DNA of 64,000 nt from Dermanyssus gallinae (lineage: Eukaryota; Arthropoda; Arachnida; Mesostigmata; Dermanyssidae), in contig QVRM01002800.1 of assembly GCA_003439945.1 (NCBI GenBank), forward strand, positions 1 through 64,000. The letters run 5' to 3'. Under the pieces are notes generated by a model. That model worked only from the letters and a program-made list of their open reading frames with translations. It was not told the DNA's origin and did not search any database. Positions 9,132 to 19,446 of this stretch are shown here, in pieces; position 1 is the first letter of the stretch; each line of letters begins with the position of its first letter. The position numbers and the translations under genes are program-made.

Positions 9132-11159
9132 TTTTTTCCGCCGAACACGCTTCTTTTTGTGTTAACTGGTTCTCCTGCAAACGTAGATTTTTTACAACTA
9201 TAAAAAAATAACAGAAAAGCTCCTCTTATAAAGTTCATCCTCACACCTATCCAAGAGGTTTCCGCCTCCTCCACTGGTAAACATTTGTTTCTTGCCAAGT
9301 TCTACCAAACCTTAAAATAAGTACATACGTAAATAAATGACCGTTTTTTTTTCTTTGTGACACGACAGGGTAGCTGTGATAGTCGGCAATTTTAGTATAA
9401 TAAATCATAGTCGGCAGTTTTAGTATAAGGAATCGTAGGTTCGATCCAAGCGTGTCTACATTTATATTGATTGGTTTATGTTGGCCAAGATTGTTCAAAT
9501 ACGCCTTATAAACAAGCCGACCAAAGTGACTTTGTGGCTAAGACATTACGTTGCATTCGGGAGATCGTGGATTTAAGTCCTGAACCGACCACCCGTAAAT
9601 GTGTTTTTAAGGTTTTTCAATTTAGACAAGGTAGAATGCCGGAGTGGACTATAATTGCCGATCTACGCAGGGTGCCCGGATGCTTTCTTGGCGCTTTCTT
9701 GCCGTAGGTCGCGGTCGAGGCGTTGTCGCCAATACCAAGATAAGAAGTTTTTCGACGCTATGAATCAGCAGATCGAGCACTCCCACGATTTGCACGGGCG
9801 CTCCAGTATTTCCTCTGAGTATTTCCTTTCATTTTCAGTGTTCGACTTGCGTGAAGTTTTCGGGGCCAGGGAGAAGATCAGGTGGGGCCAATTAGGGGAA
9901 TCTCTTAATTTACCGGGTTTCCAGAGCCGAGGATAAGCGAAAACCTATTACCCGTTGGATTTTCATAGCGGTCGATGCTAGCACGAAGGAGGCCGTCGCT
10001 CACCAGGTCCTTGATACCCACTACCAACAAAGAGGAGTTCCAGAGATGCCCCTACTATAGCACGGTTGCCGACACGTTAAAGATTGCGCATGGTATCTAA
10101 TGCGAGGGGTGAAAATACGCATGTCAGGCGTGGTGCGATAATTAAAGAGCGCAAAACGCAACGGCTTTAAGAAGATGGGGCCCGTCCGATCCAGGCATCC
10201 TTGAAGTCGAGTTTTACCAGAAATCCAGTGAAATCGCGCGCGGCTTTATCAAACTGCGAATAGCATGAATGGTTTAGAAAAATCTTCATCTTATTGTTAT
10301 CACTAAAAGATAAAGCGATGTATGTTTCATGGTCATGGTAACGTTCAAACTATAATAATGCTTTGGTAACATAATGTGACATAATGTTTCATAATTTTTA
10401 CCTCTAACGGCCGACTACAGTGGCGGCTGGCATCGCTAGTCGGCCAATGAACCTTAAGGGTAAGCAGCGCGGTGATAGGCACACAGGCTTCTCGCAGGCC
10501 TATCGCACAGGCCATGCCAGTGCCATTGTCAATGGTCGAACGATCATTGGGCGAATGATTGCTAGATTCGTGGTGTGCAGTGTATGTAGGCCGGGCGGCG
10601 AACTCATCAAAAAGACAAACAGGCAGACAGGCAGAGAGGAATAGTGTGTGCTCCAGAATTGATGGCGTCTTCTTCGTCTTTTTCTTCTGCTGCTGCCGTT
10701 GTTTCTGTTGCGGTTAATGCCGCCGTAGCCACAGCTGTTATCTATTCTCTGCATACGGCTGAGTCGGTCGGACTTTGGTGTTTGGTGTTCGGTGGCCGCA
10801 TACGGCCGCATTATTCCGGTGCCGGTGCCAGCATCACTGAATTCATTCTATTATATTCTCTGGCTGTTATGTAAAGTGGTTGTTTTGATTAGTCATTGTT
10901 TACTTAGCTCTGCGACCACAGCCGCAGCCATAACAAGCAGCAGCAGCAACAACCACCACAAAAGCAACAACAACAACAACAAGAACAACAATTCTAATAA
11001 CAACAACGCCCTCGAGAGCAGTCGTAGCCAGCGGCACGAGACGATAATGATGACAGTAACGCTGCCATCACTATCACTGTTGTCAACAATGACTAACAGC
11101 AAAAAACAGAACACCGAGGGCTGCGAGAATCTCTCACGGACGTCGAAGAAAACACCAAT
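9132..11159. other. Unassigned sequence; partial tRNA-like motif and CAA/CAG-rich patch
   Basis: A 30-bp unit (TAGTCGGCAATTTTAGTATAA) is duplicated at about 9380-9432. Near 9525-9595 is a weak tRNA-like segment with a B-box-like GGATTTAAGTCC. From about 10938 to 11010 a CAA/CAG-rich stretch occurs. Frames around 9650-10300 contain no recognised domain. Confidence 0.4.
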
Positions 11160-11251
11160 ATATATATATATATATATAATTGTTAAATGCATTAACGTGT
11201 GTGCGTATTTGGCCACGTGCGCCGCGAACACTACACGCGCGTTTTCTGATC

Positions 11252-11254
<3 letters not shown>

Positions 11255-11323
<69 letters not shown>
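11255..11323. repeat. (TA)n microsatellite, 69 bp
   Basis: Uninterrupted TA run, one of the longest here. A shorter run lies just upstream at 11160-11178. Confidence 0.95.
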
Positions 11324-11325
<2 letters not shown>

Positions 11326-12364
11326 ACTACTGCGTATACCTTCTCGATATACGTCTAGCAATTCAATGACAATGACGACGAATGGCAATGGTCAAATAAA
11401 ATTTCGCGACGCTCAATCGTCTGTCTGATAAAAGACGCCTTGCGTTGAAAGGATTTAAAAGTTGAGAAGATCTTTTCTCTGTCGCGCCGACGGTGCTGCG
11501 GTACGCGGGGCAGACGCGTAACAACACAATCAAGTGAAGACGAATGGTACAGAAAAAACGTCAATAGAAGCAAAACGAGAACATTGGAAATGCCGGAGCT
11601 GCACACAAGACTCTGGAAAACAAAAGAAAAGTACGGTGACGGTGAATAGCGAGAGCACGAGAGAGAGAGAGAGAGAGCGAGAGATATCGGAAAATAAATT
11701 CAGAAGAAAAGCCGCAAAGAATCCGGCGGCTTCACTGATCAGTATTGGGCTGCGAATACGCCGACGTAGCTGGGAAATGTGATGAAACTGAATCCTATAC
11801 ATCATGACGCGCTTGCTCGAACCACGTATTATCGTTACGTCCCGAATGTCAGGAGTGTAACTATATATATATATATATATATCTATACTTTTACGTATGC
11901 GTTCCCATGCCTTGTAAGCGTGCGTCACAGCAGCGGTGGCGGTAGATTCAAAAGAGCGACGCGCCATCTCGTACAGTACAGATATGCATCGGCTGTTTAA
12001 TCAGATATCAGAGGGCGGTCGCACGTAGGATTCGTTATAAGTATGCTAAACTGATGCTGAACCTGATGAGAGCTGCTCGCCGTGTCGAAGTGATGCATCT
12101 TGGTGCGGTGGATATTCCATGTGATATCTGCCGAACATCGCCGATCAGCCAGCGCGAAATTGATTGCATTCTTTCGTGGAAGAGACTGCTGGAATCGCGG
12201 TCGAGTAGAGATCACAGACTATACTATACAGACTGTAAAGTAGGGTACCCCCGCTCCGCAGCCGCAATGTATGAAGTTAAATGGAGATTACGCTTATATG
12301 GCGCATAAGCCTTTTATTAAGAATAATTACCTAGCAAGCACGTGGCGAAAAGGGTATATATATT

Positions 12365-12366
<2 letters not shown>
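11324..12366. other. Unassigned sequence with short GA and TA tracts
   Basis: It holds a short (GA)n run at about 11658-11682 and a TA tract at 11862-11882. The open frame at 12054-12308 has no recognisable motif. Confidence 0.4.

Positions 12367-12419
<53 letters not shown>
12367..12419. repeat. (TA)n microsatellite
   Basis: TA run of about 50 bp with flanking TATTTATATATA degenerate units. Confidence 0.93.
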
Positions 12420-12422
<3 letters not shown>

Positions 12423-15099
12423 CATTTTTAAGCTATATGACCATTAAAATCGCTCAAACCTATATTTCGACTCGGCAATTTTTCATATATATTTATATAT
12501 GTTCGTTAGGAATTGGGATGAGGATTGCCCTCAATGAACGTTACGCACACTTGTTACGCGTCGGCAGAGGGGCTTAGCCTAGTCAAGGTCGTGGATTCCT
12601 CCCAGATATGTTCTCCTCTGTGACAAGGGTGAGTGCCCTTTCCAGGTTCTTAATCATCTTTCTAGCAATGCGGCCCGCCACCCCTAACTTTTCAAATGGA
12701 AATAGGCGGAAATCATGCGAGTAGTTAATGGACGCGTATTTCAGACGTTTAACCTGTTGACTATAAAGGGGGCATTATTTTATCGGTTAGGGTTGCATAT
12801 CATGCAAGCACCCCACCTTTGTCGGACAGAGTGAGGGTTATACCATTTAGTCTAGTTTTATAATTTTTAAATAGCCCCGGAGTTCTGAGGTGGTAGGGAA
12901 ACCCAGTAAAGTGGTGCGCGGGCCACGGTGCCAATTGAGAGCAGCACGCATAGATCGGCGTTCAGCGCCCTGTATACCGAAAGGAAATGACTCAGTGAAT
13001 CGACCTGCTTTCCAAAAACATGCCTTTGTGGGTGAACTAGGGGCGCTTCAAATCGTAGCAAGCTGCAATGTGGACATCAGAATCAGCGAGTATTTGCAGT
13101 GTTATTGCCATCGTTTCTTGTGTGATCATTATTACAGGGCAAATAAAAAATGTGTATAGTGACCTATATTGATGTGCACATGTGCGTTATATGTCTTTTG
13201 AATAAAGGCGGCTTTGTATTGTATTGCTGAGGTCACGCCGCTCGAGTACGTATCATTATCGATACGTCTGAATAGACCAGGATTTTAATGTTGGTAGGAT
13301 GGGGGAATCCTGTGCAAAGTTCGGTGACTAAATACAAGAGTCGCTGAGTGAGGTTAGTTAATTAGAGCTAAAAGTAGTTCTTGCATTAAGTAAAATTACA
13401 TCTACTTAAAGAACGTACTTGCTTAAGCGAATTTTTGCTTGACATGGCAACGAAAAATTAGGCACGCTTTTTATCCATCAATGCTTCTCGTGAAGGTATA
13501 GGCAATTCAGGCCGCGCAGCATTTGACTGTGCCTAAAAGACGGAGCTTGACGACCAAACGCCGTTGAAATGCTCAACGGCCGTAAATAAACTAGTTAGGG
13601 CACTGATGTAGCGGAGATCAGATTAGTCACCTATGGCGAAGCCGGCCTTATAACCCTAAACAAAACGTGTTTTTTACAGTTCTCGGAGAAATCGTTCCCA
13701 CAAAGAGCGGACTGCTAGTTTTAAGATTTTAATTTAAGTTGCGCAGCTGATGGTCAGGGAACAGTGTAACGATGGCCCTATTAGCCCTTAGAGGCAAAAG
13801 GGTAGGGCTGTGAGTGTTGAACTTGTTTCTAGTTCTCTATCGTTTCCCTCGGCTTCGTCGTAGATGTATTAACAGTGGCCCTCCTTGTTTTGTTTTATCT
13901 CCCTGGCTGGCACACGGGAGGTCTCTCTTATATAAAACGTGTAGATTAGGGTGTGCTCGTTTTCAGGTGCAGATACTGCAATTTCTATTGTGGCGCCAAA
14001 CTAGGTTTTAAAGGGTTTGTAAAGAATGGTCGGGGGGATTCTTGCCATTGTCGAACCCATTTGTCCTTAGTTGGCTGGTTAGAAACTACGGTATGCCACC
14101 ACTTTATCTGTAGTTTTAGCCAGATCTTTTTTTAGACTGGAGAGTTGTGTATAGGCTTCAGCAGGGAAACGTGGTAGCAGACCAATGCTTATTTATTTCC
14201 AACATAATTAACAGAAATAAACAAAGTCTAGTCGAGCGAGATTCGATCCCACGCTGTTCAATTGTTTCCGGTCACTATAGCAGCGTCTCGGTTTTACGGC
14301 GATTCGTAAGCTGCCCGCGCCATCGCCACATTCCTGAGTTTTGGTACAGACCCGTTGGTTTCATCCTACAGAGCATAAGATATGACTGCAGGATTCTCAT
14401 TACGTTTAGCTTGGAATGCTCGTAGTATCTCGCTGCACGATTAGGACAACAATATTGTACTTTTCAGTCTTGGCCACCAATTGGCTGTACACAATGCACT
14501 ACTGCGACGTTTCGAACGCTACTTGCACCCCCCGACCGGCAAAAATCCGTAATGTGATGTTGAACACTATTGCTTACAGTCTTGCTTTTCACACCACCAC
14601 AATGCTGCAGTGAAGAAATGTGTGATATCTTCTATGGTCTTGCATTGTAGCGTCACTCAAAGCGGCTAACGTACTCTTCTGTGATGCTAGCCACATGGCC
14701 TTGGCCGCTTAGCGGTAAGATGTTTGAAACCGTATTTACATCGAGGCAGGCTAAGCCTAAGAGGTTAGGCCTAAAGCTGGCCCCAGCTCATAGCGCGGAG
14801 AGTAAAACCTGTCTCCAAATGGAATCGGAGAAGTTGAGCTCAGAAACGCTCTAAAAGCAATTTCTAAATTCCAGCTCGATAATCTAATTTTAAACAGAAA
14901 AAGTGTCGCATAGACATCTAACTGCGCCACCTTATATCACCATCAGTTCACACCCCAGAACTGCTGTTGTGGCCTCTGCTGTCAAAATTGCTACCAGGAG
15001 GTTCAACTCGTCCTCTCTCAGGCATTCAGAGCTAGAGAGAATTGTTAGATTAAGAAAAAAAATTAAATTAGGCTCCGGCAGGATTTTTCTTCAGTTTTA
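12420..15099. other. Unassigned sequence; possible LINE 3' end near 13.2 kb
   Basis: AATAAAGG followed by TTGTATTGTATTG at about 13200-13228 resembles the 3' terminus of CR1/jockey-like LINEs, but no coding part is recognisable upstream. A B-box-like GGGATCGAATCTC occurs on the minus strand near 14250. No gene was identified. Confidence 0.35.
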
Positions 15100-15300
15100 G
15101 TTCAGAAATGCCTAACCTAATTGAGTTTAACCTCTCTGTATTGGTGCCTTCAAGCTCTTAATAAAGTCAATATTTCCGCACAACAACCTTCCCCAGCGGC
15201 GCAGTCTTACTGTTTGCTATAGGAAGGGAATTTTAGTCACTTTTTTCAGGACCAGAATATTGGCGCCGTAGAAGTTGGGCAGAAGAAACCCTAGCAGTTT
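15100..15300 (+). mobile_element. Possible LTR / primer-binding-site remnant
   Basis: A polyadenylation-type AATAAAG at 15160-15166 is followed about 95 bp later by TGGCGCCGTAGAAGTTGGGC at 15261-15280. The latter resembles the TGGCGCC primer-binding sites downstream of retrotransposon LTRs. The spacing is right for an R-U5 segment. No second LTR, gag or pol was seen, and the base before TGGCGCC is not the usual CA end. This is a weak call. Confidence 0.25.
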
Positions 15301-16269
15301 ACCATACCCTAACAACGAGGCTACAAAACCTTATCAGCCACTGTACCATATGTACATATATACAAACACAACACTGATCACGTGCATACGTGTTAAACAC
15401 ATTTGAACAGAGCTTAATATTTGCTTAAGTTTTCACCTCCATGGAGATAGGCAAGCTTCCATATACGAAGAGTAATATTGGCAATACACTTGTTTCCTGT
15501 GTCATAAGTACGTAATAATGTATAAATACTTTTAAGTATATTTGTACGTGTGCGTCTTAAATAATAATGATAGCCTGCTCGCGGATGCTGGGCGAGGCGT
15601 GCAAAAGTATGTGATTTTTATTTAAAATGCAGTGCTATAAATGTGTCTGTGTGTAATGTGCAGTGTAAAGTGTCTACAAGGCTCTTCTAGACTAAGCAGT
15701 CGCAACTAGGAATGTGAATTAGAAAAAATGTGGTTGTGGATTGCGATGAAAATTATGTAGTGCTGGAGGCTGCCCCACAACACAGATGTATCATGTTTAT
15801 ACGATTGGACATTTTCTTTGGGTGTCTGCATGGTTGGTTAGGTGCTCGAGCAGTAACATACGACGCAAGTCTGATGTTTCCATATACGTGTTGCCAAGGA
15901 CGCCCGTTACCTATTTGAGCGGTATGGATTATTCGCCGCAGTCATCCGCGCGTCATTACCTCTGTGAGGCTGCAATGTCGGCAGACGAACACGTGAGGAG
16001 AATCGTACGTGCACTGCTAGGTGTCACAGGTCGACGACGTGAGCAAGAAAAACGGCACCAGCAGCCAGGAAGCAAGGCTATTGGAAAGTATAGAGAGGGC
16101 GAATGACCCTAATGGTAAGGTGAGCAAGTGTGGCGATGGGTCGTCTCGCGTCTCACAGTGTACTGGAGATGAGGAGAGATAGAGCTTAACTTGGCAAACA
16201 GCTGCAAAGAAGGTTGTCATAGGAACTGCGTCCACCGTTCTTCGGAGGCCACGGAAGGCTACTTGTAGG
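15301..16269. other. Unassigned sequence upstream of LINE ORF1
   Basis: The last few hundred bases may include the 5' part of the LINE ORF1 element that follows, but I see no recognisable motif before 16270. Confidence 0.35.
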
Positions 16270-17290
16270 GAGATCCAGCCGAGCTATTGTTTCACAACCC
16301 AAACACCTACGAAGCACTAAGATCTCGTAGTATTTTCAAGATAGTCGTAGAGCTCAGTAAGTCTTCTCCTGGTACCAACTTCCGTATCATAACGCAAAGG
16401 AAATTGGCGATTGGCTTAAAAGTCCGAAACCAGATGCTAATGGCGAACAGGCTGGACAATGTGTGGGTTGTGAGTATGCCAAGCAATGCCAAGATACATC
16501 TGCATTCAGGGGTCGAATCAATGAAGTGAACCTTCAGTTTACCGGGGATGCTGTTTTAGGCTGCCAAGGTCACAGGGATGATGCAATTAAACGAGAAGCA
16601 TATGTAATCAAGGCGCGAGATGACAACAAGAATGCATTAACGGCGTGGAAAATATCAGCCAGAATCCGGTTCCTGTTTGACGCAATGCCTGTTTCGAAAG
16701 TACGCATGGCTGGTGAGATTTTCAAGGTCACATTGTGTGCTCTGTGCCCGCTGCAGTGCTTATGATGTCATAAGTATGGGCACGAAGCCTCAGAGTGTCA
16801 AAAACGAATTGAGCCCGCCTGCAGGACGTGCGGTTGTCCCGAGCACGGTATGAGGGAATGTAAAAAAGCTCATTGCGTCAACTGCAGAGGTACTTACGCA
16901 TTTAATGGCAACAATTGTGGAGTTGGGAAAGTATAGAGAGAAGCCTAACGAGTCAAACTCTACGAAAAGGTCTTCGCGCGTCTTCCTGTCTCATGCGATT
17001 TTTCACTGCTGATAAAGAAGCCGCACGATGTCAGTTCTAAGCCTGTCGAACAACAGAATTCGTTTGCGGATGTCGCTTGACCAGCCGCACAAAAACCTAA
17101 AATGGTATTATACAAAGATGGCAGGATGGTACTCTGCAATCTCCTGCTGCCTATTGTACCAAAAAGACCGGCTGCTGATACAAAAAAAAAGTCTCGCAGA
17201 CGATGCCTGCAAACGTACAGGCAGACAACAGGAACAGATCGTAGCACAACACTTCGCATATTGCCACCGTTATTGCAGTTATTAAATAAA
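16270..17290 (+). pseudogene. LINE ORF1 (gag-like) with three zinc knuckles
   Basis: The plus-strand reading starts with an RRM-like part (ELSKSSPGTNFRIITQRKLA, then ANRLDNVWVVSMPSNAK) and, after a frameshift near 16480, continues through FDAMPVSKVRMAGEIFKV to a zinc-knuckle cluster. Knuckle 1 (16757-16798) is CX2CX4HX4C with a TGA stop at 16763-16765 inside it. Knuckle 2 (16820-16861) is an intact CX2CX4HX4C. Knuckle 3 (16874-16918) is CX2CX3-Y-X6C, where the His is replaced by Tyr (TAC at 16895-16897, one transition from CAC). These proteins bind LINE RNA. A C-terminal basic tail reading KRPAADTKKKSRRR ends near 17290, followed by AATAAATAAAG. Confidence 0.75.
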
Positions 17291-17301
17291 TAAAGTTATC
17301 A

Positions 17302-17365
17302 ATCAATCATATTTATTTAGTTCAAATAGAGTATGTACAAGATAGTTCATGTTATTATTAAACAT
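17302..17365 (-). mobile_element. LINE-A 3' tail fragment
   Basis: The plus-strand text CAATCAATCATATTTATTTAG matches the plus-strand text at 49647 onward (CAATTCAATTATATTTATTTC), which is the 3' end of LINE-A read on the minus strand. Similarity lasts about 60 bp. It lies directly downstream of the ORF1 pseudogene in opposite orientation. It could instead be convergent AT-rich sequence. Confidence 0.45.
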
Positions 17366-18975
17366 AATTATTTGTTTTCCGAAAATATTAAATTGCATAC
17401 ACATTTTATGTAAAAAAAAAACACTGTATTAAAGAAATGTTGAATGGCTGATGATGACATTGTTAAAAAATGAATATTAAAATTGAGGATATATTATAAT
17501 GAAATAAATAAATACGAACTTTATTTGACTCGGCTTTAGGCGAGTCGCGATTCCGCCGTAAGGGATGGCATACAAACAATATTTATTGCCAATAATAATA
17601 CTATTTAATACATTAAGACGTAGCCTAACGTTAGAGCACCTCATCGCGTTCGAGTGATAGAACGGTGAATAAATTACAATGATAATAATAATAATAAAAA
17701 AAAATTGAGGGTGCAATTTTGAAAATTCATATTATATGTGATGATTCACGTTTCCAGAGTCGTGCTTCGCGAGATATATATATATATATATACTATATAT
17801 GCTCTTGGCATTTCTAAGTTTGCTCACTTGATATTGAACAATGTCCGTCTACGTTACTTAACCACAATACTATAGTGACATAATGTATTATTGTTATCAA
17901 TATTACTAGTCTTACCGCCGATTTTATGTGAGGTGATTCGAGAGAGGGAGAGAGAGAAGGAGAGAGATAGTGGGATAGAGAGAGAGGGGGAAAGAGAGAG
18001 AAAGAAAGAAAGAGAGAGAGAGAGACGCGGGACGAACGCTATTTGATGAATCTAGCGTAAAACCACAAAATCACCGTCTGATTCTCGACATACACACACA
18101 CACACCGCTACTCCGTCGACGTGTTGATACACAATGAGAGCGGCTTTAGCTTTTGGTAGCCATTCCGAAACGGCATCACGGCACCTCGTTCGGCCTTCGA
18201 GGCAGGCGATCCAGCCTGCCCTGCCTGCGCAGCATCATCGTCAGCTGTGGCGTCGTAACTACATATACATAGAGTAACGCAGAGCGGCAACGCGGCCAAG
18301 TTTTTAGGGGCAAACACCCGGACGGAGCAGCTCGCTAAGCGATAGCAAAAACAATCTATGCCCAATGGCCCCTCTTCAATGGCTCAAGTGGGTCAGTGGT
18401 ACGCCTATGCCTGACCCCTCTTACTCTTCGGCTGTCTCTCTGCGCGTAGATTTTTGTTGTTGCTGTCTGCGCACGTTTACGTGTCCGCACAGAGATACAG
18501 AGACACAATACACATATACATTAAAAGTGTGTATCTACCTAGGTATAGGATATAGACGTGTGTGGCCCATCATCACACGGGACCGACGTGGTCAACCAGT
18601 CAGACGAGGTTGCCGGCCAGACCTGCCACGAAGCCACCGCCGCTGAAAGACAATCCCGATCGAGCCGCGGTGTATTTTTGGGGTTTTTAGAACGAAACGA
18701 CCGCCGCATGTCCTTGATGTGCCTTGATGACTTGACTTTATACACATAGATTCTACTAGTACTACTACTATTTAGTCCATTCGTAACAATACTACTTTCT
18801 TGTGGTTTGTTTACCTATGACTAGGGCGACTGGCCCGATAAACACGTATCAGCGTCAGCTGAGGTAACATGAACGAGCCTTGAGCCAGCCGAACTTGGGA
18901 AGCATCCAACTGCCAGCAACTCCACTGGCTGGTCAGCCTCCAGAATTGGCCGTCTGCGTTCGCCATTAACGCCGC

Positions 18976-18976
<1 letters not shown>
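17366..18976. other. Unassigned sequence, AT-rich then GC-richer
   Basis: It includes a TA tract at 17774-17791 and the purine tract listed separately. A GACTCG...CGAGTC hairpin near 17526-17545 lies next to AATAAA-like signals and might be another LINE 3' end. The 18.1-18.75 kb part is GC-richer, with overlapping open frames on both strands but no recognised domain. Confidence 0.35.
17935..18026. repeat. (GA)n polypurine tract
   Basis: About 90 bp of nearly pure purine on the plus strand, mainly GAGAGA with GGG and AAAG interruptions. Such tracts can form triplex DNA or bind GAGA-type factors, but no promoter is recognisable beside it. Confidence 0.9.

Positions 18977-19070
<94 letters not shown>
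18977..19070. repeat. (ATT)n array
   Basis: About 26 ATT units followed by four TATT units. Confidence 0.95.
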
Positions 19071-19072
<2 letters not shown>

Positions 19073-19139
19073 ATACACCCTGTTTGGGTATGTAAATACG
19101 AACATGATATACATAACATACATGGTAAAATGAATTATG

Positions 19140-19446
19140 AGCATTCTCGCTGAAGCTGAGAAAGCGACACGGATTCCGTACAATCAGGTAGGTGATCGAG
19201 GGGACATGTGCCGCCATAACGACGGCATCTGCAGTCCTCCTTGGCTTCATGAAACCCAGCAGACCGGCATAGTAGATGATGAAATCCGTGAACACTGTAG
19301 CGAGTAGTTAGGTGACGACATGGCCGGAGAGAGTCCTTCCCGGCCTGGTTAGTCATAGCTGGTGATAGATAAAACTCTCTGGGAATTAGAGACACTTTTT
19401 GAGAATACTCATGCCGAAACGTTTCCAGAGCGACTGTCTGCGGCAA
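19140..19446 (-). pseudogene. LINE C-terminal domain remnant
   Basis: Combining two minus-strand frames gives LTTRYSVFTDFIIYYAGLLG, then EAKEDCRCRRYGGT and DHLPDC. Jockey/CR1-type LINE polyproteins end with a similar order: T-x-H/Y-S-x-F...L..., then C-x-C, x-H-L and C. It needs one frameshift and lies directly beside the (ATT)n array. I rate it a plausible but not certain LINE remnant. Confidence 0.45.

Noticed and set aside
9471..10300. Possible reverse transcriptase on the minus strand (GFLVKLDFKDAW near 10215)
   Set aside because: Only one motif-like string; no YADD box or other domain in the expected order.
10792..11358. 188-codon open frame with Ser/Asn-rich and IYIYIY segments
   Set aside because: It is composed of translated CAA and TA repeats with no domain on either side.
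13953..14135. Cys-rich frame (FRCRYCNFYCGAKLG) resembling a zinc finger
   Set aside because: Cys and His spacing fits no known finger, and the frame is short and isolated.
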